From Drosophila pseudoobscura (lineage: Eukaryota; Arthropoda; Insecta; Diptera; Drosophilidae), in assembly GCF_009870125.1 (NCBI RefSeq), contig NC_046681.1, forward strand, positions 27,364,001-27,428,000: DNA of 64,000 bases, written 5' to 3'. The translations under genes were made by a program, and so were the position numbers. Position 1 is the first letter of the stretch. Every line of letters begins with the position of its first letter. Below the pieces are notes generated by a model, which searched no databases, was not told the origin of the DNA, and saw only the letters and a program-made list of their open reading frames with translations. Below, in pieces: positions 46,401 through 59,200 of the stretch.

Positions 46401-48820
46401 CGAAAAGTGCCTGTGCCCTCGCCCTCGCCCTCGTCCGCGCCCTCGCACTCGCCCTCGCTCTTGTTGCTGGACTCACAATTAGTCAAGGTCAAGGGGGCAC
46501 CATTTTTTTTGTTAATGTAATTTGAACTGTGGCTGCACTTATCGTGGCTTCCACTTGCCGCTGCTTGTTGCTTATTGCAGGCATATTATACTCTTTCAGA
46601 GTCGAAAATAAAAGGTCCTTCTGTATATATCATAAGGAAAACAGGGCTTGGCTTGTTTCCAAAGATATCTCGAACAAATCATACAAATCTCACTTTCAAA
46701 AGATATATTTTATGCAAATCTCCTTGTGGTTTCCCTAGAACCTATTTTTCTCTAAGAGTATTAAACGCCTCTGCTTCTAAGGCTTAGGCTTTTCTTGTTT
46801 TATTTCTGCTGTTGGCTGGTTGGCTTAATCCACCTTTTGAGCCATCGAGAGGGGTTTGTGTGTGTGTGGGCGTTAATTAAGGCGAAACGCAACGAAACGC
46901 GGCGTATACGTAATGCGGCTGCCTTGCATTCGGTCACACGCGCACATACAAAGCACCCCCTCTCTCCCCCCCCACAGAGCTTAATTCCACGGTGCATGAG
47001 CCCACACACACACACACACATACAGACAGTTTTCTCTTCTCGGGCTCTCGCGCTCCCCCCTTTCAAAGCCATTGGGGCACAAGCAAATTAGCCTTGAACC
47101 TCCGCATAATTGCAGCGCTGCTGCAGAGGGTTTGTGTATTAGCTAACACACACAAGGGGCGACAATGGCCTGGAACTGGACCTGGGCCGGGTCTGGCCTA
47201 CACTGGAGCTGAGCTGCCGTGACGTCAGCATGTCAGAGGTGAACTCTTTTTGTGCCGCCGCCGTCGCCGCATGCCGCATGCCACATACATCGTACATTGT
47301 ACAGGTTGCATGGTCTTCTACCTATACTCGTAGCATGAACAAGCAGACCATTCATCATCCGCAAGGACACGCTAATCTGGCACAATAAGTTCCGTGGCCT
47401 GGCATGACACTTTGTGAAGATGAAATTTGTGTCCTACCAATTTAGATGCTTTTGACACCAGAAACTGGGCCAAGTGGAAATTTGTTTGTTCAGCGGAAGC
47501 TTCGAAATGCGGAATAAATTCATGGCGGGTTGTTGAGCGTCAAATGGTTTACTATGCACATACAATGGGAGATTAAGGATCCTTAAGGTAAAGTGAGACG
47601 TAATAGGAGAGGGCTTTTGATATAGGACTTAAGAATATGAGATTTCAGCAGTTAGATTTCATTTGAATTAATGACTCTTTTACCTTTACTTAAAGAAGAA
47701 ATCCTATTCAAGGGGTAGCTATATTATTAGCCGTAATCTTCCTAAGGAAAATACTACTTCGATTATGTTTATTCCCCAAAGACATTTTTTTGCTAAATAA
47801 ACTTTAACCGAGAACTACACAAATTTGGCTTCCTTTTAGAACTAGAAATTATAAGATTTGTAGAATGATAATGTTGTTTGTCAAACTTTGTGCTACATTT
47901 ATCTATTTTCGAAATTTGTTTAACGCCTACAAATTATGGGTATTTATATTTATCTTTATGATTGCATTTCGCAAATATTAAATATGGGTATTAGGCAAAC
48001 GGCTCTATTTGTAAAACAAATACTGCATTTATTTATTCAAACTAAAGCAAATGAAATTTTGGGGACCCTGCCCTGGCTGCGCAAAGCATGAATAAATATA
48101 ATTGATAGTCATTTGTATATTTTATAAATATTTAATATCATATCACATGCGGAGGCATTGGAAGGTAACGCGCCTGCCGAGAGCGGCTTCTTTGGTGGTG
48201 GCTGAAGCCGCCATCTTGAAATATATTTTCAAATAAATAAAATTCAATAAAACACCTCTTTTAATTAAAATTAAAACACCAAAAAATTTATACAGAATAG
48301 TTTATTTTGTATAAAAAAACTTCCTGAAATTTAGCCAATTTTGTCGCCTTAGAAGGGAACAGGCAGCTCTTTCCGTTTAGCCCCATCGCTCTTTGAAAAT
48401 CACTTAGAAATGTACAAGTATTTGCCCCCGTTTCACACTTAGTTGAAAAAGTTACAGGTATGTGGGTGATTATCAGATACAGATACAGATACACGTTGTT
48501 TACTTTACCTCAAATTTGCTGCTAGAGAATCGCCTGTTAGTGCCCTCTTGGCCCCTGCCCACTAACTCCCGCCTCACGCCCACCCACCTCAGATTGCACT
48601 CACCTCGTGTCCGCAGCGGGGATCGCATTGCAGCGCTTTGGTTAGCCGCTGATAGGGCGGTGTGGGTGGGGGCGGCTGACAGATTGCCAGCGACGGTGCC
48701 TGCGACGATGCCGGTGCCGGTGCCGGTGCCAGCGACGGCGTCGATGTCGCTTTCACAGTGGCGGCTGAACTGCGCAGCGCTTTGGTATCCACGGCTGCCG
48801 TTTTGCTGCTTGCTTCTCCT
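43484..48820 (-). CDS. CG4629: NIM1-like AMPK-related Ser/Thr kinase, 5' end incomplete
   Basis: Seven exons join in frame: about 48820-48604, 45336-45237, 45175-45058, 44999-44843, 44777-44669, 44603-44361 and 44301-43484. All kinase landmarks are present in order: Gly loop GDIGRGNFSKV, Lys in KVAIKVV, HRDIKAEN, ADFGFS, activation segment DTFCGSPPYAAPEL, DVWALGILLYFMV, and subdomain XI IPAQRPTIDDML. LDTFCGSPPYAAPELF and the C-terminal IIGAYRIVVNRLQ region match the NIM1 branch of the AMPK-related family. The activation-loop Thr expected for LKB1-type control is retained. The protein ends in RSCCIL, a CaaX-like box. A 3.3-kb intron (48603-45337) follows the Pro/Ala-rich N-terminal exon. That exon has no in-frame ATG before an upstream stop, so it must begin at an acceptor (CACACAG at about 48821), and the initiator exon was not found. 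At least 577 residues are present. The symbol is from memory of the fly kinome. Confidence 0.9.
45337..48603 (-). other. Large intron of the NIM1-like kinase
   Basis: The intron runs from a GTGAGT donor (48603-48598) to a TCTTCCAG acceptor at 45337. It is mostly AT-rich, with no coding frame I can support. Notable contents are an AC repeat at about 47005-47022, CTCGCCCTCGCC repeats near 46418-46455 and a GC-rich perfect hairpin at 48183-48211 inside AT-rich DNA. Confidence 0.8.
48183..48211. repeat. GC-rich perfect inverted repeat in AT-rich intron
   Basis: GCGGCTTC and GAAGCCGC form an 8-bp perfect stem around a 13-base loop (TTTGGTGGTGGCT). CCATCTTG follows, so GCCGCCAT gives a PHO/YY1-like GCCAT core. 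Flanks on both sides are strongly AT-rich. Confidence 0.6.
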
Positions 48821-51800
48821 CTGTGTGGGGGTGTTGGGGTGTTGGGGGTGTGGTCCCTTCTGGGTTGCGGGTGGCAGTCAGAGAGCGCCCTGGACAGCGA
48901 GCTGTGTTTGAGTTTGTGTTTGAGTTTGAGTCCAAGTTCGTTTGAGGGTTCTTGGTTGGGCCTGGAGACAACTTGTTGGACGCCGTTTCGCTGGCTGGGT
49001 TTCTCTTGAGTCCTTTCCTGGTATATCCTGCCCGTCCAGACAATCCAGCTCTGTCTGTCCCTCTTCCTGTTGCTCGCTGAACTCGTGTGTAATTACAGAA
49101 TGGCCAGTCCTAGTCTTAGGGCCGGAATCGCCTTACATTATTAAATGCTTTCCACAAAGAGCCACGCCTGCAATGGCAAACAAAACTTTGGTAAGAGAAG
49201 AAAGTTCCACGAAGTTGATTTCTATTATTGCTGGTGGGTGCCCTTCCGAAGGCGATACAAATACAAATTGAACAGATATACTCGTCTAAGAGGATTGTGT
49301 TACTTGGTCGGAAATGTTTCTGGCAAAAGTTTAAACAAAAGTTAAGCAATTGTGGGGGATTGATTCGTTTAGTGGTCCCTTCCGTGTGTTTGTTTTGTAA
49401 AGAAGAAAACTTGTGTGAAATCTTCATTGATGCATCACAAATTACAAGGAAAATGATTTAAGATCCTTTCCTCTGGCCAGAAATCATAAATTTCGGGTCT
49501 TAATAACCCCCCGAAGGGCTGGCAGATGCCAGAGGACTAAGACCATAAATTATGCTAATTTTAACAAAGTTCGACTCACTTTGCTGCCCCGAGGAGCGAG
49601 GCAATCCCTTGTGCAAAAATATGTATTCCAAGTATAATATAATTAACGGCTCTGGAGGGCTGGGAAAATGAGAAAACTTTCAGGATAATCGATGGGACTT
49701 AGTTGCAGAACAGATTCCAATAAGCGACTAAGCAATTCCTCAATAATTTAATAAGGAAAAGGTCTCGTTGCGCGCATCCTTTGGCGGATCCTTTAGGTTC
49801 AAGTAATTACGTAAATGGATTTTCTTTCCCATTTTTTTTTGGTTGCTGGCTGCTCGGGTTCTGCGTTGCTCAAATTTCCTGCACGTCGTCTTCAATAAAA
49901 CACTGAAATGGCAAACAGAGCAGAAGACGATGGCAGGGAAGAGAGCGGCAGAAAGAGGTAGCTGGCTGGCATAGGGGCAATGTTTATATAGCAATCGGTT
50001 GTGCCAGCCCGCCCTCAAGCGTGACAGGAAGTTGCCCAGGAAGGAAGCAAGCAAAAGGCAAAAGCGACTAAGCCTGAACCCAGCCAACGGGCAGGCGACA
50101 AGGCGTTATAGATATATGCCAGTTCTATGCCAGCATATAAATATAGTATACATGTGCATATCAAATATACGAGTATGTACGTGTGTGTGTGTGTATATTT
50201 CGCACTATAAACATTTGAAATTATTATAAAAGCCCTCCGTGCCCCCCTTGGAGCTTGGCTTGGCACAACTTTCAGGGCAAGTCGGCGACAGGCGACGCCA
50301 TCTTTCTGATTGACTGACAGCTGCAACACTCCTTTCCCTCGTGCGGCTGCGGCTGTGGCTTAGAGTGGGTTGCGTGTCCGTGTGTGTGTGCGTGAGTGGG
50401 TAGCACAATTAAATTCACATTTACATTCACATGCCAGGGCCAGCTGTCACAGATGTGCCCCGCAGGCGGCAGCCGCAATTTCGTTCGGGCGCTGAAAAGT
50501 ATGCAATGAAATTTGTATACGCCATACATGTGAGGTCGAAGAGCATGATGGTGTTGCGGGTGGGTTGGTTACAGCTGTTAAAAAGAGTTTTCTACTGCCA
50601 GATACCGCAAAGATCTTTCTTATTTGCTTGTCCCTCCGCCGTCATTCTCCTCAAACACAGAAATGGTGGCAGCTGTGGTAGCAATCTCTCGAAAGACATA
50701 CAGCAATTATCTACTGAATATCACCTTGTGATAAGATAAAGTTTATAGGCAGAATGAGACGAATCATGACACTGTTTCCATCAAAAAGTAATTTACGATC
50801 TTGTCTTTGCCTTTCGTTGGCATAATAGTGTTTGATTGGTACATGTAAGGGGTATTCTTTGGCGGAACTATCCCCAATGACGGTTTTCTTCAACACTTTT
50901 TCTCACTTATCTCACAAACACAGGCTCGCTCTCGCTCGCTGCTTGTTTCTGTGCGAGTTGGGGGTTACCTTAGTTGGTTCCCCTTTCAGTCAGGCATACA
51001 TTTGCATGCTAATGACTCCACTCCCCCTCCCTCCATCACTCTGCGGGTGCGTACTGTAGTAGAATTACAGTTTTAATTACAAAACTAAACATGAATGCAT
51101 CTGATATCAAACGAGAACAGAAGCGACGACTTTGTGCAGTTGGCAATTTGAGAGAGTAATGGCACCAGAAACAGAATACCAGAGTGAGGCAAGACGAGGA
51201 TGAGGAGGATATAGTGCTGGAGGGGCGAGGAACGATATAGTGCTGAAAGGACGAGACGGAGTATAGGGCTGAAAGGACGTGACGGAGTATAGGGCTGAAA
51301 AGGGAATGGGAGAAGATATAGTGCCGTAGGGAAGAGTGGAACGGGAGTGGGATAGTTCCACACTCGAAAGCGTTTCAAGTTTATTTTTCTGCAAAGATGA
51401 ATCCATTTGCTCGACAGCAAAAAAAGTGAAAGGAATCCCATAACTAGGTCAAAAATGTTTGCATAAAGAGCAGAAAAAGGGGTAATATGGAAAATGAGTG
51501 CGCGAAATGTTTCTAGGAAAAGTTTCAAACAAAAGTTGAACAATTGTTGGGTGATAATTGTGGGTCTTAAAGCAGGCTGTTGACTTGAACGGGGAATTCT
51601 AACAGAAGTGCGAATTGGCAGTCTCTTTAACACATTAAATATATATATCCTTTAAAATTTATTTGCATTGTATTTATATTCTTTTCCAGAGAACCTGGTC
51701 AAAAAGAAAACAATTCTTTTTACGCGGAAATTCAAAATCACAATTCCCAAGTAACAAAAGAAAGCCAAACAATAATAAAAACAAAGAATATCAGCTCTAT

Positions 51801-52861
51801 TTTTAACTAAATAAACACGCAATTTGAGAGATTAAGTGGCAAAACAGCAGAGGAATACTCGTTAATCAGATAAAATTCATTGGAAGGGAATAACATTATT
51901 ATGTCACGGCAGAACTAAGTTTGTGGACAAAAGCAAAATGTAACAAAAAATCAATCCGATATGGAAGAGGGAACACGACTCCATGACAGACTATGTTATG
52001 AATAAATTAACAGAAAATCGTTTGCATTGGCATTAGTATGTTAATTGAAACGTGACAGCAGTTTAAACAAAAGTCGAAACATCTACTCTATAAATAAACT
52101 GTCTTTTCTGTCACATAATTAAATTAATACAAATATTCATAAAGATAGTATAAAATATTTAAAAATTGTATACGGTCGTTGGCTTTAATAAATATGTAAA
52201 TATTTCTAGTAGAAATTATTCTCTCTCATCCTTCTTTCACCTAGCTAATTTTTGAAACCATTTCTAGAAACCAATAAATCGTCTCATGATTTTCTAAAAG
52301 TAAACACTTTTCCCAAGAAATCCCTTCCCTGCAGCAAAAGCAAAAAACACATTTCTGCTGTTCATTCCGTTAGCGCATAAATTCTCGTAGTATTTACAAC
52401 GCATTCCCATTGACCCATTTACAGGCTTGTTCTTGTTCCTCGTATAAATTACTACAGACAGTACAGATGGTGTCGAGTTTCGTAACATAGGACTTGGCCC
52501 CAAGTCCAAAGCAATTTCACTTGAAATCTCCCAGGCAGCCTGCGACTCCTGCCTCCTGCCGCCTGCCTCCCACTAGGATAGTATCTGGGCTTGCCCCCAG
52601 TAGTCGTTGGCATCTGCTCTCGACTGTGAATTATTCACACATTTTTGGGTCAAGTTCAATTGCAAACATTAATTATAAGGACTTGGCACTCTTGGCGCTC
52701 AAAACAAATTCGAAAAGTGCAGGCCCCCGTGAGAGAGAGCCAAGTGAGCGTGGCGCCCGTGAATCACTAAGAACATAATTAGATGCGTGGATGTCGTCTG
52801 ATTAAAAATAACAAAAACAGCGCAACAAATGCAGAATTTTTAATCTGGTAGAGGAATCTGA

Positions 52862-52877
52862 GGGGGGGGGGGGGGGG
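52862..52877 (+). repeat. 16-base G run
   Basis: A homopolymer of G, followed closely by CTGGGGGCTGG and GGGAGGGG, makes this a G-rich cluster on the plus strand over about 70 bases. Confidence 0.85.
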
Positions 52878-53223
52878 TCTCTGGGGGCTGGACATGCATA
52901 TGGGAGGGGCACTAAAGAGGGAGATGACCAGCTGTGACCGCTAGAGGCCAGTGCATATAAATAGAAAATTCTCCAAAATGAGATGTGCTGCAGTGCTGTG
53001 TGGATACCAGCAAAGTGGCCCAAGGACACTTGTTGTGGTCAACATTCTCCCCCTCCTCCTACGACCCCCCTCCCCCTCCACCCCTGAGTGCCACAAGAAG
53101 AAATCGATGGAAATCTGCATGGAAAAGTGAAAAAGACTGAAACTTGTATGTAAATGAAATTATGAAACACACAGAACTGCACTAAAAAGTTGGAATAATT
53201 AGGTTGAATGGGGGTGTGGTAAA

Positions 53224-53242
53224 GGGGGGGGGGGGGGGGGGG
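53224..53242 (+). repeat. 19-base G run
   Basis: This is the longest homopolymer in the window. It is preceded by GGGGGTGTGG and lies 350 bases from the 16-G run. Its length is likely to vary between individuals and between assemblies. Confidence 0.85.
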
Positions 53243-56200
53243 TTGTGGTGACACAGAAAATGGAATTTATCACAATTTGCACGTGTAATTAATTAGTTTT
53301 TACGCTCCATAAAGTTGGACTCCGGAGAAGTCATTACGGATTCTTGCCGTTCGTTCCTTCGTTTGCCTCCGACATTCCCATTTCCACCATTTTCTCATTT
53401 CCAATTTGAATTTCATAAAGCAAAAGCGACAGCAGAGGCAACAGCAACAACAACAACCACCCAAAATTTAGTCATGTCCTTCAACTTGAACCCCCCTCCA
53501 TTCCCGTTCCCTCCATTCTAGCCATATTTTCCCAACCATTTCCTCAATTCGAGCTACTTACAAGACCAACAATGAGAACACAGGACAAAGGAACGCTAAA
53601 CTGTTGATACCCTACCAAATCCATGCTGCCAATGGACGCTATACCCCAAAGGGACTATTTAGGAATCACTAAAGGTCATTAAGAACTATCCTTTGTACCT
53701 CAATCGCAGTTCTATCGGCTTTATATGATCGGATCTGCCTGGCAAACATCTACGAGTACTCCTAATCGTTGTACCTCCTGCTAGGGTATGGTAACGACCA
53801 GATCCACAACAATGGGAACAAGAGTCATAAGAATAAGTGGGAATAAAAGAGTGCATGGAGTGGGTAGCGGTGGTTGGAGGCAGAGTGTCCCGAGGCTGAG
53901 TGGAAAGTTAAGTTGAGAGGACAGACAATGTTTGCCAAAGAAGAGAGCGAGAAAACTGAATCTGCACTTTTTCCTTTTCTTTCCTTGAAAAGAGAAAAAG
54001 TTTCGACTGAGAGAGCAAATAATGAGACTAAAAGAATGCAAAATTATTCTGATTCGCAAAGGCATACAAATTTAATTAAAGTTAAATGTTGTTCAATGTA
54101 AAGTTTTTGATTAAATAATTGCAGAGATGTACCACTGCCCTGTAAATGTATCTCAATCTATGCCATCTATGCCTCTTCCTCTGCCACAACCAACGCAGAG
54201 AGTACCATGTGATTTGATTCTCCCATTTGGGCAGGGCTCAGCTGTTTAATGATCTTGAAATTACTGCTTAGAGGAAGCACTCCATCACCGGGAGAGACTG
54301 TTACCATCCGTATCCACCAGCCGCAAGTGCCCGTCATTATAGGTAATTCCCCAAAGTCAGAGCTCGGGGGAGCTGTGGGGGAGGGGATCGGGGCAAAAGC
54401 AATAATGCAAATACTCGGACTTCGAAGAACGTCCACAAGGGGTGCAGGTAGGGAAAGGTGCATACCTCCTACTCGGGCAACGCAGCCGATAAGAAAAGTA
54501 AATTTCTTCTGCTTCTACCTTTTCGTCCATTGTTTTTTATGCTTTTCGTTTCGGACAGCTCCAAACCGAAACCCAAGTCCAAGTCAAGAATAAACGACGA
54601 CAACGTCGAAAAATTCCCAGCAAAAACAATACAAGAAAAGGCAGAATGGAAAACGTACAAAAAAAGAAAACGTAAGAAACGTAAGAATAAGAAATGAAAA
54701 TTTGCATATAAAAACCCAAAAAGTCGCGCGGAAGTTGTATGCGAAATTTCGCATGGGCGTACGTGGACGTACGCTGCCCTGCCCTGCCCGGACTAGAGGC
54801 GTGGCCACAGAACCGAACCACAAAAAAAAGCCGTAAGGTGTAATGAGTGTGGAATGTCGTAAATTTGTAAATTGCTTCTGTTGCTGTCTTCTTCCAACAC
54901 GTGTATGTAATTTGTGCGGTTCTTTTTGGACTCTCCGAAAAAGGGGGGAAACTCAAAGGGAGACCACCTTGTGGGAATTTCCGCTGAAAAAGGTAAATTA
55001 TGAGCCACGCACCACTAAGCGCCGTCAAGTGGCATCCCCAGACAATGAGTCAAATGAAAATTACTCGGTTCCACTCTGGGCTCTACTACGTTACGGCAAC
55101 GGTTCTTTTAACTGAATGTCAAATCTATTGTGGCGATTAAAAGGCGCATACCAACACCCACACACACGCGGCTGGCGAACGGCGCCGATTGTCAAGCCAG
55201 CTCAAGCAATTTAAAGCAATCAAAAAAAAAACAACCCAAAAGCCCACAGGCAAACAATTGCGGCTACAAGACTATCAGATACCCTTTAGCACGAGTGTGA
55301 CAGGGCTCTCATCAGAGAAGCATACACTACGACCATGAAATGTACCCCAAGATGGAAGCCAGCAAGTACTAGGATAGCCATTTGGATATTTGCCACTGGA
55401 CCTGCATCAAATCATCGAACCACCTTTTCCTCCATGTGCAGTGCTTATATACCCCTTGGGACGTTCAGTGTAATGTGCATAAAAAGAGCATATGCAGACA
55501 GAGAGCCGACAGAGAGCATAGATGAGAGCTTCCAAGTGGAGTGAGGCCAAAGCCTCAATCAAAGTCACTTTGAGAGAGCTAAGCTCGTGTACAGTTACAC
55601 GCACTGCTGCCGTGACGCGGTGCTTTGACGAGAGTTATTGGGTCCATTGATCATTTTGTTGTTTCACCTCCGTCACCTTTTCAAATGGATTCGTTGGGTC
55701 AACAGCTGTCCCTCTCCTCCCTTCGGACTGGGGCGAGCGCCCATATTACGTCACAGTGTCAGTGTCAGGGAATGCAAATTAATATTAATTAAAAGCTCGC
55801 TCCCAGCTCGCCATCACCCGAAAAGTGTTTCAATTTCGGCAAACTTTTTTCCTCCCGCTTGACGCGTGAATGACGTTACTGTAAAAAGTTGGAGCGGGAC
55901 AGCAGGCCGACTGTGTCCGTGCTGTGACGTGTTTAGGTAAGGGGTAACTGTGGATTATAGATTATGATTCCTGATAAGGGTTCCGGAGGCCTACGTCTGG
56001 CTGTGGCTTTACGTCTGTCTGGCTGTAAATGTGTGAAAATTCATTTGAAATGCTCAAGATTAATGACTGCGCCTGCCACAAATGCGTGGGGCAGCAGACC
56101 CTTTTGTGGTATCCATATCCCCCTGTCTGGATTCATCATAATCCTCGCAAAAAAGGGAAAATTTATGTGTCGCTATTAAATCAAACATTTCAAATTGTCT

Positions 56201-59200
56201 GCTTGTTTACACACAAAGTCCTGTGTTTGGGGATTGGTAGAATGTTTCATGGTGCAAAATGTGATATGATATATTTCTTTAACGTTTATTGATGGATTTG
56301 CACGGAACATCGCCCACACAACATCTGGTTTTAAAACATTTTTGAGGAAGAAAATACTCTGTAGTGAGGGGATTGAAATACATACATATGTATGTGTTCC
56401 GCATCAGGACTTGCACTTTAGATTGATTTTGGAATAATCAAGGTATATGCTCAGAACATTGAACGCCTACTGAATCCTGTTTGAGGTAATAATATTTATT
56501 TATTTATAAATAAAATTACCGAATGTTTATTTACATTGACAACTTCCAGATCAATGAATGGTTATCATTTCCCCACCAATGGGACCAGAATAATAACAGT
56601 ATATATTTATTTTTGTCCCCTGAATGTATTTCATTCATAAAAGGCGTTTCCATACGTGTAATTTATTACTCCCAGATAAGAGTGTACAAATATATGTATC
56701 CAAATGGTAGGAGGTCTTATCTGATGTGCGTTGACATTGTTGGGTTATTGCCGGATAGCTGATATGGTCGCCCAAAATACGTTTATATCAAATGCTTGGG
56801 GATTAGGGGGCTCCAACATAAAACCTGAACAGTCAGATCTGAAGTGACAGCCCCCGGGGGAGGGTAAACAAATTTGCTTACTAATATTGGTTTTTTTAAA
56901 CATTTTAGTGTAGAAAGACTTGATGAGAACAGAAGGAAATGACTCACCATTAACTATACCATTTTAAATCAAGCTTTCATGAAGATAAAACGAATCATAT
57001 GTAGTTTTCTTAAATTTGTCAGAGAAGTCCCTTTACTATATCCAAAAATTATTAATGACCTGAAACTATTTTGCCTATTTGAATTATATTTATTTTATAT
57101 TATACAAAACCCTAAATTTTTGGTTTTCATGGAAAATGTTAGAGATTAAAAATGTCTGCTGTGCGGCTAATCCAAGTGGATGAGTTTATTGGCTAAAAAA
57201 ATCATAGACTCCACAATTAGTTATAATACAAATAAAAGCCGTCAAATAACCATTATTTTGTAGTTTAACTTTGTTTGTTTGCATAATTATCCATAATTAA
57301 TTATAATTAATAAAAATAATAATTATCACTGAATAATAAACCCATATTTAATTCTGCTATGCGGCTTTTCCAGGTGTTTGTTTTTATTGGCTACAAAAAT
57401 TAAACATAATTATTATTTTCACTATTTCCATGTTTTATAAAAAATGTAAACCGCAAACAGGTAAAATGTATTTAAGTTATGTGTATTCCGCCATTCTGTG
57501 CATTCTCTCAATTGAATAATTTGACAAGTCAAATATTTGCTTGGTTGCACAAACATTTAAACCAGAATTTATTGTAAAGCTCCTCCTGACATACACGTAT
57601 TTATAGGAAACTTTCATATGCACAATGAAATTTAAAATATTTACATTGTCCTACATTTCAATCGATGTTTTATGCTCGCTTCACAAATATTGAAATATTT
57701 GCTTGGCTTACCAGGCATAAACATTTCGTTTTTATTAAAATAGTTTTCATATTTTTATTGAAAATTTCAATAACCAGCCAAAATAAACAAACGAAATTTC
57801 CTGAAACGCTGAAACTTCAAATTGAAGCCTTAACACAGTCCCCCACCCACAGGCTCCTCTTCTATGGAATTTTCATGGAGTGCATAGAGTGGCAGTGGCA
57901 AAATGGAAAATGGGAGAAAAAAAACGAAGAAAATGGAAAACGGTAAATGGAAAAACATGAAAAGGCATGAAATAACTTAGTTTTTGCTTGCGTGCTGCAG
58001 CGACAAAAGCGACAAAAGCCACACGACAACGGCACAGCACACGAGTGCAGCCAACACACATTTAATTCAATTTGCACTTAATTTATTTAAACCTTATTGA
58101 AAATTATTTATTTAAATGACGGCTCGGTGCGCGTTGCGCGTTGCGCGTTGCCATGAAATATTTATAGCGCATTTACAGCGTGCAAAGTGGGTGTTGGATG
58201 GGCGATGGAAGGTGGGAGGTGGGCATGGTAGCGAGGTAGTGCCCATGTTTTATTTATTTATAACATTTAACTACAAAGAGCAGACAGACGCACTGGCACG
58301 CACTGGCAATGAGTGTTTGCATAGGCCTCCGCCCTCCACATAGGCTCCTCCACTCCTCCACCCCCCTCTTAAGTATGTAAATATACTCGTATTATTATAA
58401 TACATACTTAACAAGGAGGATGGTAGTGGAGGGGCCCTCTCTCCCTCTTCGTCTCCTGCCTATTTGCACAACAATAAAGTCAATTTAGTCAGTCCGGGAC
58501 AGACTTCATTAAGTGCAGTCAAACGCGCGACATCGTCGACGATACCTCTGGCTACCCCTCCCCTCACCCATAGTATAGGCCCGCCCTCTAACCTCTAGAG
58601 CCCCTCCAGCCATACTGTGCACTACATACGAGTATGTACCTACTCTACCAGTATGTAGGCATATAAATATTTGCCTTTGCCGTCCCTACACTTAATAAGA
58701 GTACTAAAGCGCAAGTAAGAGGTTTGCCAGGCTTAGAAGGCTTAGATTTTATCATATAAATGTGTGTCCTTATGTCTAATCCCTATTAATGTCCGTCTAT
58801 CTGTCCGTTCTTGCTGTCTTTTTAGCCAGAATGTCTCTGAGTGTTGTCCCTAAGTTTTCCCTCCTAGAAATTACCTTCAACATATGGATTCAATCAGTGT
58901 TTTTGTTCATGTAGGTAAATATTTGTCTCGTATCTGTCCATTAACCTTTCCATTTTTATGTACGTCAATCTATCTATCCCGTGATTCAGTCCGTCCGTAA
59001 ATATCTGGCCGTGTCTCTGTGCCTGTGTCCATCAATAAGCATTGCTAATGGAGTAATAAAGAATTCATTACTCTCAAATTCTAGCCATATATAAAACCAA
59101 GAAGAGTATTTTCCGTTGCGGCTTATCCCCAGCCGTAGGCCTTGTTATTTTTCTGTTTTTTCGTAAATTTATTCGCTGCGTGCGAATGGAAAGCTCAATT

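Noticed and set aside
46931..46941. CGGTCACACGC, a near Motif 1 match on the plus strand in the kinase intron
   Set aside because: It stands alone without Motif 6 or DRE partners and points against the kinase. It is probably chance.
55446..55470. TATATA followed by TCAGTG, possible core promoter
   Set aside because: The spacing from TATA to initiator is about 21 bases instead of about 30, and no gene follows downstream.
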